This document shows, piece after piece, positions 19,824-31,092 of a stretch of DNA of 32,388 nt (its first letter is position 1; each line of letters starts with the position of its first letter). Origin of the DNA: Mycoplasmoidaceae bacterium. GTDB lineage: Bacteria > Bacillota_I > Bacilli_A > Mycoplasmatales > Mycoplasmoidaceae. Under the pieces are notes generated by a model. That model worked only from the letters and a program-made list of their open reading frames with translations. It was not told the DNA's origin and ran no database searches. The position numbers were made by a program, and so were the translations under genes. The stretch is from assembly GCA_024427125.1 (NCBI GenBank), contig JAKSVN010000008.1, positions 1 to 32,388 on the forward strand, written 5' to 3'.

Positions 19824-21283
19824 GCCCTTCCTATACAAAAAGCAGGGGCAACATAGATTGGAAGATCATCATCAAAGCTTCCTTCGTTTGGTACTATACT
19901 AGATATTGCAGAACCTAAATCAATTTCTACGTATGCAACTTTATCTTCAGTTGCATGTGGTGTTCTTAACCAATATCGTTTTGCTTGGTCGCTACCGACT
20001 AAACATTTTTCATAAAGTGATATATCGCTAGGGGTTGATGAATAAAATTCATACACATCTCCCTCGTCAACGAAATCACCAGTTGTATCACCCATTTCTT
20101 TTGCTGACAGGATGAACAATCTATCAAAACGTCATTGTTCTTTTTTGGGTGTTTGATGATATTGTTTATATACATAAGGAACGCTATTTTCAAATCAGCT
20201 AGGTAACACACCATCTTTGTCTATTATTTCATGAAGTTTTCTTCCTAGATAACACATAGTAATGCCATCTTCTTCTATTCAACAATTATTTATTCATTCA
20301 ACAGTGGACATAGACATTTCGAAAGGAAGATTGAATAAAACCCAATCTAAAAGTGGATTAATAGTAAGAGTTATTAAATTCACAAAATCAAACGTTAGTG
20401 GTGCTTTTTTAGTAAAAGTACTATCTAAATAATCATGGTTAACACCAACGACTCTTACCTTATGAGGTATGGACTCATAACCTAATATGTCATCACCAAA
20501 TGTTAGATTTAATTCTCTCGTTGCACCAATAAATGTGTTATTATGTTTTGATAATCAATCACTATATGTTTTCTCTAAACAATCATAACCTTTATTTGCA
20601 TAATGTATTACTGTTTCCCAACTATCAGTTTCAAAATCATTAGCACCAATTACTTCTATACTAATTTTATTTGAAGCAATATTAGGATCACGGGCAGAAG
20701 TAGCTCAAACTTCAACTGTGCCACTATTAACTGGATAGGCTATTCCTTGATTATCTATAGATAATATTTCATAATTGCTTGAATGCCAAATAACCGCTGT
20801 TGATGCCGTTGCAGGTTCCACTTTCGCAACAGAAAAAAACAATGTTTCTCCAAAGCTAACACTTTCTTGACTGGAATCAATTTGTATTGAAGTAGGAAGA
20901 AATGGATTATCTATTGTTATTTCAATTTCATTAGATGTAGCAATTACCTCACCATCTTTAATAATTTCAGCCTTGATGAATGTCGAACCAGTTTTAATAG
21001 GATGTAATTGAATTGACAATCCTGCATCTTCTATACTTGCAACAAAAGGATTAGACGAACTTCATTGTATTTTCACTCTTTCGATTTCTGGTGTAATTGT
21101 AGCATGAATAGTGGTTGATTCATTAATATGAATTAAAGTAGATTCGCAAGAAATAGAAATATTTGTTTCTGGTTCCGGTTCAGGTTCTATGTTACCACCC
21201 TTATTACAAGAAACACAATAAATAGGCATCGAAATGATGGGCGTTATTAATAATGCTTTTTGAATTTGTTTAAATAACTTCAT
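19820..21283 (-). CDS. Lipoprotein with two Ig-like repeats and DUF6273-like C-terminus
   Basis: This 487-aa protein has lipobox CVSC with Cys26, then a PEPEPEPE linker. Two Ig-like domains follow (about residues 40-125 and 127-215; the second starts LPTSIQI and ends with SGTVEVWA). The C-terminal 120 residues contain AKEMGD, YWLRTPHA and end YVAPAFCIGRA. This is the pattern of DUF6273, seen in Firmicute surface proteins as WLR(S/T)P…V.PAF.I. Function is unknown; it is probably surface-exposed binding. It starts 11 nt after the stop of the LRR lipoprotein gene upstream, so the two form one operon from the divergent promoter at 23131. The 3' end is covered by the long hairpin. Confidence 0.85.
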
Positions 21284-21294
21284 TAAAAATTAAC

Positions 21295-23124
21295 CTATAC
21301 CATCTTAAATTTGAATTCCTGAGACAAATTATGATTATACATATCATCCCGTAATTTAATAATTGCCTTTCCTGCTTCATGTTCAGCAAATTCTTCAGTG
21401 TATAAAAAATATTTTTGTTTAGTCTGTTGTGCCCCTGCCCTTAAAAAAGAGTAGTCGTCTTGATACCATTCAGGTAATTCTACATATCGCGTGAAATCAA
21501 TTGTGGAAATATTAATTAAATCTTCAAAACCATAATCATCGTTCAATTCAAGCGGAAGGACCAATGTACCATCAAATGTACAATTAGAAAAAGCTGTTTT
21601 CTTTATATCAACATTGACTGGCATTATTAAATCACCTTTAAAGTTTTTTCCCTGAGCAAAAGCAGAGTCCCCAATAGTTACTTTTTTTCTTTGGTTTGTA
21701 AAAGTCAAAGATTTAAAATTACAATTTTCAAAACTCTTATCGCCAATTTTTGAAATATTGTATGGCAAAACTAAATCATCTTCAAAGGAGTTGCATGATA
21801 AAAAGGCTTTTTCTTCAATCGTTTCTAAATTGGATTCTAATGGTATTTCAAGTTTTTTAAGTCAACGAAAATCATTGCTATTAAAAACATTTTCAAATGC
21901 ACTACTAGTTATAGTTGTAACACGAGGTGGAATCCTCAAAATTCCGTATTTTTGGCTTTTCAATCTAGGCATTCATCCGTCTTGTATACCAATTAATTTA
22001 TAGACACTTGGTGAATCTTGTTGAATTTTTAAAGCATCTTCAGGAATGATCCCTATAATGTTTAGTGCAAATGGATCACAAGAAAAAGGAATAGTTTCAT
22101 ATTCGCCTTCATAATAGTAAAGGAAGATAATAGAAAAATCTAAATCTTGTATTGAAACACATTCTAAGCTTATTTCAACATCGAATGACGACGTTTTTTG
22201 ATTTCAATTGATAATCCTTGGGGATATTTCTGGCTCTCTTTGAGAATTTATTATAATTTTTACTTTATCTTCCTGAAGGGATGAGAAATAGAAAGAAGTC
22301 AAAAGGAGTTTTGCTTTTCCATCTCCATCGAGAACAACATCATAATTTGTTTTAGATGAAAAAACAATTGAACGTTGTTCAACTAAAACAATAGATAAGG
22401 TGTCATCAGGAGCATCAAAGATTTGAATTCCATTTTGGTAAAACAAAAAAGTGCCATCTAATGTCTCACTTCTTGCATTACTAAATTGAATGGTTATAGT
22501 GAATTCTTCATCATTTAAAAAATCAATTTTGCTTACAACTAATGCTCCATCCTGTTTAAATGTAGGGACACATTTAAATTTATCATGGTCTAAAATATTT
22601 AGAGCGCGAAAGCCTGAAAAAACGCAAGAACCAGTGCCACTAGAGTCCAAGTTGATGTTTTTAGTTAGCTCTCCATCCATTTCAACTCTTGGGGCATCAA
22701 TAATTGATAATGTAAAATTATCTTTTGGTGAATTTTTTAGTTCAACGCCTTCATAAAAAAATTCAAAAATACCTACAATTTTACCAGGTGTGGCATTTTG
22801 TGAAACTATTCTAATATCAAATGTTTTTTTATCTTCATTTACATTAAAGATGGAAGATTCAAAAGAAGCCACCCCTTCACTGAATGTGTTTGTTACAGAT
22901 AATTTTTTTGTATCGTAGATGTTTTCATAGGAAAAACCAGAAACAATAGTAGTTTCCTTTGGAGAATAGCATTGGATAACTATTTCCTTCTTTTCAGGAC
23001 AATAAATTTTTATATCATTAACATCAGTTGTGTGTGATGCACAATTAGCCAATAAAAAAGTGGGAACTAATAAAGTTGTTGGTATTAAACAACTAAGCAA
23101 TATTTTTGTTCTTCCTTTATGCAT
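21295..23124 (-). CDS. LRR_5 (BspA-like) lipoprotein with N-terminal beta modules
   Basis: This 609-aa protein has lipobox LANC with Cys28. The first 360 residues hold at least three copies of a beta module seen as FEFFYEGVELK, FLFYQNGIQIF and FLYYYEGEYET. An IPEDALKI entry motif then leads to LRR_5 repeats (PPRVTTITSSAFENV, IEEKAFLSC, IGDKSFENC, IGDSAFAQG). A terminal cap IDFTRYVELPEW closes the protein. LRR_5 proteins of this type are typical adhesins, BspA being the reference. A TGA Trp at 22204 splits it under code 11. It is the first gene of a leftward operon, with its start only 20 bp from a divergent LRR gene. Confidence 0.88.
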
Positions 23125-23130
23125 GTAAAT

Positions 23131-23136
23131 ATTATA
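23131..23136 (-). promoter_or_regulatory. Leftward -10 box, overlaps opposite -10
   Basis: TATAAT on the minus strand ends 6 nt before the ATG at 23124. It shares 23133-23136 with the rightward TATAAT. Confidence 0.7.
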
Positions 23137-23138
23137 AT
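23133..23138 (+). promoter_or_regulatory. Rightward -10 box, overlaps opposite -10
   Basis: TATAAT ends 6 nt before the GTG at 23145. Any -35 would have to lie inside the opposite coding sequence. No Shine-Dalgarno is present. Confidence 0.65.
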
Positions 23139-23144
23139 ATATTT

Positions 23145-25394
23145 GTGAAACACAGGATTTTTAATATATATTTAATAACAAGTTCTGTAGCTGCACCCGC
23201 AGCTATGATTTCGTCTCTCTCATCACAAATGGTTAATGTCAATAAACCCATTTATGAGCGTGCCATACCTGAAGAAATGTTAAAAAAGTCTGGAGATGGC
23301 AAAATACTTTTAGGCTTTGCTGACGGTGTAACGGTTACAGACATTCAACGAAATAATTGCAATACTCTTAGAATACCAGATGGTGTTACCACAATAGCCA
23401 ACTATGCTTTTGCTTATGCATTTGATGGTTTATGTTGTCGAGTCGAATCATTAATCTTAACTGATGAGGTTGAGGTTATTGGTAGTCATGCTTTTACTGA
23501 ATGTCTTGGAATAAAATATATCAATTTTGATGAATTAAGTAGTAGTCCAAATAGCAAATTAAGAAAAATTGGTGCATCAGCTTTTTATAAAAGCGGATAT
23601 GTGGGCTCACTTACATTGCCTTCATCAGTTGAAACGATTGACGACTATTGTTTTGATTTTTGCACAGAAATTACGGATCTTATTTTCAATGAAGCACTTG
23701 AAAATGTTGGTTTCAAAGCCTTTGCTTATGATGAAAAATTAGCAAAAATTGACTTTTCTTGTTACTCAAAAATACCTAACTGAATGTACTCATTAAATTC
23801 AATTTTTACAGGAATTGGAGTAAAGACATCTGATACAAAATTAATAAAAATTAATACAACAATTGACCCCTTGAATGTTTGGCAAGATTGCTTGATCAAT
23901 AGACAAAAATTAACATCTGATGATGTTACAAGTTACGAATATTTCCAAATACAATCTTCTGTACCTGAAGATGTCTTATCAATATCACATGATGATGATG
24001 ACTACATTTTAAATGGCATTGATGAAAGCAAAATATCAATTCGGAAATTCTGTAAGTACAGTCTTCTAGTAATACCGGAACGAATAACAAAGATAAGTGA
24101 TGAGGCGTTTAAAGGTGTTATTTCAGATGATGATTATGATACCCATATGTCCTTATCTTTTGGTGGCAATAAAATAACAGAAATTGGTAAATCAGCTTTT
24201 GAAAATTGCACTGGTCTTGTTGGAACAATATCCATGACAGAAGAAATTAAAAAATTAGGCGATAGAGCTTTTTATAATACAGGCCTTGAATCTGTTGCTA
24301 TGTCTTCAGCATTAACTAATATTGGTACAGAAGCTTTTGCTAATAATAGAAATTTAATTAGTGCTTCAATTGCTTGCGAGGTTGATCCAGAAAAACTTGA
24401 AAGTTGAGGAAATGGCAAAACCTTTAGAAACTGTCCACAACTCCAAATTTTAGATTTTACTTTCTTTTCAATGACAGACCTACCTGAAATTTTAAAAGAG
24501 TTAAAAGATGATAAAGTAATTTTTAAACCAGATGAAGTCTTTCCGACTGGTTTTATCATCGCACCTAATACTGCTTCTTGACTTGATGTTATCAAAGATG
24601 AAGATCAATGAAACTTTAATTGTTTTTCTCCTACAGACTCAGAAGCCAAGTGAGGGTGTCTATCACCTGAAGGTTACCCATGCGAGGATGAATACTTGCA
24701 TTTTTCTCAATCAGGAGTAGTCTTGGAAGGGCTAACAAGTTCAGGGTTAAGACATAAAAAAGATTTTTCATCAATTTTTTTACCATATAACATTCAATCA
24801 ATTGGTATTGATGCTTTCAATGGTATATTTCCAATCGATTTCTCTGTAGCTTCAGCCAGCACCTGAAGTTTCTTATTTAACCGAGGCTTATTAAGAATAG
24901 AAGATGGGGCTTTTGCCGATTGTTCTGGAATATCACAGACATTACAATTACCCGATTCATTAAAATGAATTGGAAATAAAGCCTTTTATAATTGTTCATC
25001 ACTTAGAGGCAATCTCAAATTGCCTGAATCAATTGAGCACATTGGTGACCACGCATTTATGGGTACTAAATTAAGTGGTACACTTAATATTCCGGGCGAA
25101 CTAACCATAGGAACATCTGCTTTTTCTAATTCTCTCTTTAATAAAGTCGTAATTCAAGAAGGAAAAATATCTTTTGGTTCCCGTTTTATGGCAGGCAATG
25201 ATTCCTTAACCGAAATCGACTTAAGTAATGTTAACTTTTCAAATGTTAAAAGGGATTGAACATTTTCTAATGATGCATTTTTTGTAAACCCAACTGCTGA
25301 AAACCCAAAAGTTATTGTTCTTGACCACCCCGAAGAATGAGAAAAATTATTAAAAAATGAAATGGGTTTACCTAGTAATTGGCAAATCGTATAA
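23145..25394 (+). CDS. Secreted LRR_5 (BspA-like) protein with three repeat-plus-cap blocks
   Basis: This 749-aa protein starts at GTG, chosen because TATAAT ends 6 nt upstream and the opposite gene's ATG is 20 bp away. The signal peptide (KHRIFNIYLITSSVAAPAA) has no lipobox cysteine, unlike its neighbours. The LRR_5 region is organised in three blocks. Each runs from an entry segment (IPEEMLKK; VPEDVLSI; a weaker third) through AF-containing repeats to a cap starting IDFS, LDFT or IDLS (at 23751, about 24453 and 25218). The blocks look like internal duplications. It heads a rightward operon with two lipoproteins. An upstream ATG at 23106 would add residues inside the opposite gene and is less likely. 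Confidence 0.82.
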
Positions 25395-25414
25395 GTAGCT
25401 TGGCAGAGGCAATC

Positions 25415-26671
25415 ATGAAAAACATTTTAAAGAAAATAGGATATGTAGCTAAGGGAAGTGTTGTTCCACTTATTTTTGTTCCTACTTTGTCAATTATTTC
25501 ATGTAGTCACAATAAAATTGTTATTGAGTCTATTGAATTATATTCAGAGGCTGAAACCATTCGTCCTGGTGAAAGTAATTTAATTCGAGCTGTAACAACT
25601 CCCGATTTTATACGAATAACAAACCTGAATTGGCAACTTGTAGATTGTCCATACAAAGAAATAACTATTTCAAATGGTGGTTTGCTATCTGTTGATTCTT
25701 CAATCGATGTTGATAATCCAATCGAAATTAATATTTCTGCATCGTTACCTAGTGATAGTTCAATTTCTTCGACTATTATTGTAACTTTGTTGCCAAAAGC
25801 TAACTATAATTTCCAAGGTTTTAAAGACAACAAGATTGAATACATTGGTAGAGATGAAGCAACATGGTCATCAGAGATAATTAAGACTGGTGAGTTTACA
25901 TATGAAACAAAAGAAAACGTAAACGTTTTTGAACGTGCACAAATTCTGCCTGGTTGATCATCATTAATCAATTTTATTCCATTGGCAGCCGGCGGGCCTA
26001 ATTTTATGAGTTTTACGATTGAAGGCAAGGAGTTTTCTACTCATGCTATACAATGAACTCAAGACTATGATGATTCATCATGAACTAGAACGATACCGAA
26101 TTTTGATGTATATGGTAGCACTGCGTGCTATGATGACATAACTGTTCATTTTTCATGCGACCCAAGAGTTAGCTTTGTGATACATCTTAGTGCTTGACAA
26201 AGCGTTAATGATGTTTCACCACCCATATTTTCTTATATTAGCGATGATCCTGAAGACACAAAAGAAGTGGAATATGAAGAAGAAGGTATATACATTCTAA
26301 ATATCTTGTGTCCTGCTAACGATAAAAGCGGCGTTATCTCTGAAACATACAATTCTATCTATTGTTATCGACCAAAATATCAATATACTGAACTGACATT
26401 TGAATACGAGATGGAAGAATTCCTTGACCGAGATGAAATCCTTTCAATGTTTACTGAAGTCCATATAACTGAACCTGAAATGACTGAAAGAAAATTTGAT
26501 CACATTCGTGCATACAAATTCGATTTTTCATACAAAATGGATCTATCAAAAAAGACGCACACATATGATCATTGGGATTATTCAAATATACATTTAGGCT
26601 CAATTAAAGCATACGATCCTATGTTTAACGAAGATGCAAGATGTGAGATTTGGTTAAAATGGGTAGTTTAA
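25415..26671 (+). CDS. Lipoprotein with N-terminal Ig-like domain
   Basis: This 418-aa protein has lipobox IISC with Cys30. Residues about 38-135 look like a bacterial Ig-like domain (IESIELYSEAETIRPGES…, then ISASLPS…IVTLLP). The remaining 280 residues are beta-rich and acidic, with many aromatic residues; I do not recognise them. The ATG at 25415 follows an AGAGG at 25405-25409 and is preferred to in-frame codons upstream. It lies 20 nt after the LRR gene and overlaps the next gene by one base (TAATG), so it is the middle gene of a three-gene surface operon. Confidence 0.82.
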
Positions 26672-28353
26672 TGATTAGAAAAAATTTAAAAAAATCTAAG
26701 GCGTTGTTTACCGGCCTTGCTATTTTGCCAATGGCAACAATGCCTCTTACCTTTATAAGCGCCACTAGTTGTTCCTGTCACAACAGTCAAGTAAAAAAAG
26801 TTGATGGAACTGATTGAGAAGGAAGATTAGCTGGTTCATTTATTGCTGATGACTACGATGTTGATGATACTAAGCAAACAATAACATATAAATTTGGAAG
26901 AAGTATTCATTCATATCAGCTAGTTATTCCAAACTATGTTTTTTATAAGGATAAAAAATATAAAGTATTGCTTGGAGAAAGATGCTTTGCTAACAATATT
27001 TCGTTACAAGGATCTGTTGAACTTAATGATTTTATTGTTGAGATTCCTGCAACATGTTTTTTTGGATGCACATCATTGATTGGTGTTATTTTTCACAGCT
27101 ATCCAACATCTATTGGTGTTGCTGCTTTTGCTGATTGCTTTTTATTAACAAAAATCGTTGTGCTAAAAAAAGACCGAATTGTGTATGATTGAACAACACA
27201 ATTAAGAGTAATAGACGATTATGCCTTTTGTAATGCTCAACTTAAAACTGATTTAGTATTTACTAGTAACCTTGTGTATATAGGTCAATCTGCTTTTGAA
27301 AGATGCACTGGTATTACTCATGTAAACATGAGTAACTGTATTAACATAACAAGTACTAGTACATCACAATTTGCATCGTGCACGATGCTAACTAGAGTTA
27401 TCTTACCAGAGACAATACATTGAATTGCCGATAAAACTTTCAGAGATTGTGTTAATTTAATTTCGATTGTTTTGCCTAAGGACGGCATGGAAATTGGTAT
27501 TGGCGATGATGCATTTTATAGCTGCTGATCGTTTAAATCATTCTCTCGACCCGTCTCCTTTACCTCTGTGGGTTCTGGCGCTTTTTCCATGGCTGAAAGA
27601 AATGAAATGCACTTGTGAGAACCGCAATATGGTTTAAAAGAAATTAGACCACATACATTTTCATCATGTGGTTTCAGTATGTTGAAATTTTATCGTAATG
27701 GTCCAGACATACAAGATTATGCTTTTGCTAACAACGACCAATTAACAATTATTGATTTTACTGATTTTTTAGATGAAGATGGGGTCTTTCAACTTCCTAA
27801 ATGGACGGGGAAACATATATTTGCTGGTGCAAACCAAAAAGGTGGAACCATCATCTTTCCATCCCATGTTGATATTATTAGTCCTGAATGAAGAACATTT
27901 TTTGGGGAAAATGATATTGATATAAGTTCGCAACCATCACAGGAAGGCGGAACGTCTTGAAGTATTGTTCAATTAAAAAAGGACATAACATTTGTTAATG
28001 AGCCTTCAACTCACTACTTTTTATTTCAAGATGTTGCTCAAAGTGGCCAAATGGAAATTAATTTAGGCGATTTTACATATGAGTCACAAGAATCTTTTGA
28101 TCCAGACGAAGATTGAAAGAATTTATCAGTAGTTTTCGATCCTGAAATTACTGGTGCTGGAACACTTGAAATCATAGATACAGAAATACATTGGGCAGAA
28201 AACCATAAGAAATTCAGCATAATCGTTAAAGTTCAATACTCAATAGAAAAAGTAAAAATAGGATTTATGGGGGATCTTGTCTTTAAGTATGATGGTAGAC
28301 CAGTAGAATCTGATAAACAAGACTTTATAGTTGATCTTGCACTACCACGTTAA
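26671..28353 (+). CDS. LRR_5 (BspA-like) lipoprotein with C-terminal beta module
   Basis: This 560-aa protein has a long signal peptide ending SATSC with Cys34. LRR_5 repeats follow (LGERCFANN, VAAFADC, IDDYAFCNA, IGQSAFERC, IADKTFRDC, IGDDAFYSC, IQDYAFANN), then a cap starting IIDFTDF at about 27750. Unlike its relatives it adds a C-terminal beta module ending in LVFKYDGRPVES and FIVDLAL, which resembles the N-terminal modules of the lipoprotein at 21295-23124. It starts in the TAATG of the previous gene. Its TAA overlaps the TAA of the convergent gene in the four bases TTAA. Cysteines recur in many repeats (AF.xC). Confidence 0.85.
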
Positions 28354-30386
28354 GCGACTTCAAAATCTCATGAATCAGGGATAGAATGATTTTCCCTAAA
28401 ATTATCTTCCCATTCTTCTCGATCTTTATCATCATATTCATCCCAAATTTCTTGACTTAAAATGATTTTTCCGCCATCTGGATTGCATGCACCCAAAAAT
28501 GTGAAATTACCTTCAGTTTTGAATCAATTTGGTTGGTAAGTTGGTGTATCCTCACCTGGATTTTTAATGGTAGTATATTTTGACAAATCTATTAAAGTTA
28601 AATTCGATATGGCAGGGTAGTATGATGTTGATGCAAACGCTTCATAACCAACATTGTTGCAATTATTATTAAAAACAATCTCAGATAGGTTGTTGTCTAA
28701 AAAAGCAAAATCTCCTATCTCTTTAATCGGATAAGAAAGTTCGAATCTACCCACGAGATTAACGTGGTTAAAACTTTTTTCTTCATAAGACATTAATTGA
28801 TTACAATCAACAACAATCAATTTACTATCTTCTACATAGACATTTTTGGCAGGAGGAAAGCCATAGTCTGTAGAATACTCGAATAATGATTTAGGAATTG
28901 AAGCAAGATTTTCTGATAAAACAAATATGGGCCCAGCAATACCAACAGAACGGAATTCGTTTTCACTAACCGTTTCTAACGATCGTGGCAAAATTATTCT
29001 TCTAGTTTCATAGCGTTCTAGGTCTTTATTTCAATATATTCTTTTTTGCAATAAATTTAAAGCACCATTTGTAATTGTTTTGACACGGTCAGGAATCTTA
29101 ATTATTTTTTTTGAGGTAAGATCGTCAAGCCTGCCCGTGTTTATACCACTAAGAATGTCCATGTCTTCACCAGAAAAAGTAAACATATCTTCATCGGCCA
29201 CCATTGTTTCATTAGGTGCTTTTCAATCAGATGGGAGGTTGAAAGATATTGGTTCTTTTATGTTTGTAAAAGAACTTGGAAGTCACATATACCCACATTC
29301 ATATAGCATCTTGTCATTAGCAAAAAGTTTGCCGCCATCCTTATACCATTGTGGTTCATCTCGGTCTAAGTAATCATTTAAATTGATTTCATAAATGTTT
29401 TCAAGACCAACAAAGGCATCTTCCCCAATTGTTTCAACAGCATTAGTTATAACTAATGTTCTAACCCCTTTTAGTCATTCAGCATCAACAAATGCATTAC
29501 TATCAATAGCTACAACATTACTAGGTATTTGCAAGATCCGATATTTTCCAGCCTCTACTTCAGGAACATCGTCTTTTAGACCATGTAAAACATATTTTTC
29601 TTTTGATTCTTTGGTTGGCTCCAAATTCAAATAATCTTCAGGTATTTCTTCAGTTACGTTTCTATCATATTGAATAACACAATTTTCAAAAACTTTTTCT
29701 TGATCTTTCCCGTATGAGTTGATGAAGGATAGATTCATATCAAAATAATAACTTGACTTATTAAAAACAGACATTGAAAGTCGAATTTCAACCTCAATAT
29801 ATGGATAAGGATCATCAATAATAACTTCACATTTATTATCAATTAAGTCAAATAATGTGGATGATTTATGTGTTAAAGAAACACTAACTTCACTAGAAGT
29901 AGGTATTCTTGATAGAAAACAGGTGAATTTAAAGACGTGTGAGTTAAACGACGAAGACAAATAGCTTTCCAATCACAAATCATCATAATCAATAATTTCC
30001 TCAGGTTCAAAATTAATCACAACATTGTAAATAGTAAATGTAAATGTTTCATTGCCATTGTTATATGTGAATTGAATATCAAAGCTAAAAACCTTATTAT
30101 CTTGGATTTCTTCATTGATAATGAAAGACAAATCAATTTTATTTTGAATAACTGTTGCTTTATTGTATTTCAATGTGATATTTTCGTCATTATTTTTTAA
30201 TTCGAAAAAAACTTCACCAGTAGGAGTGAAATTAAAATAAGCAGGAATTGAAAATTCATGTTCCTTTATCGTGTAAGTCGTTGATTCTAGGTAAATTTTA
30301 TTAGTTTTTGAACTGCATGATGATAGAACAAGTAATGGACTAGAGATTAAGCATCCAGTACAAAGAAGTGGTAAAATCTTTTTCAT
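28350..30386 (-). CDS. LRR_5 (BspA-like) lipoprotein with N-terminal beta modules
   Basis: This 678-aa protein has lipobox LSSC with Cys24. Residues about 30-230 are beta-rich, with FSFDIQFTYNNG and FDMNLSFINSYG segments like those of the other LRR lipoproteins. IPEDYLNL then leads into LRR_5 repeats (IPSNVVAIDSNAFV, IGEDAFVGL, IPDRVKTITNGAL, IGDFAFLDN, VGYEAFAS). Two cap-like segments are seen (INLNDY… and IDLSKY…), the second ending the protein. Several TGA Trp codons interrupt it. It begins in the TAATG of the upstream lipoprotein gene, and its stop is shared with the convergent gene without any hairpin between. Confidence 0.85.
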
Positions 30387-31069
30387 TATGCTTTAACCTC
30401 CACCCCTTCGTAATAATAGGGAGTAAAAACAAATCAGTCAACATAAATATCTTGAAAATTTTGACGTGCTAATTCATCAAACTCTTTCCAACAAAAATCA
30501 TAATCAATATCTATTTTGCCATCGTTGTATGATTGCAAAATAATATGAAACTTAATATCATCTCAAAAATTAGGGTCAATAAAATATTGACCATTTTCAT
30601 ATCTAGTATGTGTAACAGATAGCAACGGTTGTGTACCTTCTTCAATACTATCATAGCAAATAAAACAATATTGAAGATTTCTTACGTCTATATAAATTAA
30701 CAATTGTTGATTTTCATCAAATACTTTGACTCTATATGAAAGTCTATTTTGAGAATGTGAAAAATGTGAGAATTCGTATGTGAACAAGATGGAAGAGTCA
30801 TATAATTTGCATTTAAAGTTTAGATTATAAATGATATCTTGACAGAACATTATTTCTAATTGATTATTACTAAAGTATTTAGATAGCATTTCATCTTGAC
30901 TAATTGATGTTTGGTCATACTTAGTATAGTCTCTTTTGTATGTATCATAATACCCAGATCACGAATAAGAGTTATTGCTGCAACTAACAAGTGAAGCTGA
31001 TGAAAGCATTAAAAATAAAGAAGATATCAAGCATCTACAAAAATTATTTTTTAATGCATATTTTTTCAT
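30386..31069 (-). CDS. Lipoprotein, 227 aa, lone beta module
   Basis: A signal peptide ends LVSC with Cys30. The rest is a single beta-rich domain with no LRR repeats, closing with FVFTPYYYEGVEVKA. That end matches the YEGVELK strand found inside the N-terminal modules of the LRR lipoprotein at 21295-23124, so this gene looks like a stand-alone version of that module. Two TGA Trp codons fall in the second half, and two Trp are TGA early on. It is the first gene of a leftward operon and has TATAAT ending 6 nt before its ATG. It passes to the next gene by TAATG. Confidence 0.8.
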
Positions 31070-31075
31070 TTAATA

Positions 31076-31081
31076 ATTATA
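31076..31081 (-). promoter_or_regulatory. Leftward -10 box, overlaps opposite -10
   Basis: TATAAT on the minus strand ends 6 nt before the ATG at 31069. It shares bases 31080-31081 with the rightward TATAAT. Confidence 0.7.
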
Positions 31082-31085
31082 TAAT
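31080..31085 (+). promoter_or_regulatory. Rightward -10 box, overlaps opposite -10
   Basis: TATAAT ends 7 nt before the ATG at 31093. No Shine-Dalgarno is present. Confidence 0.7.
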
Positions 31086-31092
31086 AATCAAT

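Noticed and set aside
21160..21200. PEPEPE-coding stretch as a CRISPR-like or tandem DNA repeat
   Set aside because: It is a short dipeptide linker only, with no spacers or further copies.
22490..22756. Plus-strand ORF opposite the LRR lipoprotein
   Set aside because: It is a shadow frame in a gene with a full-length, motif-bearing reading frame on the other strand; no promoter or SD supports it.
23106..23144. ATG start of the LRR protein inside the opposite gene
   Set aside because: It lies upstream of the rightward -10 box, so it would not be in the predicted mRNA.
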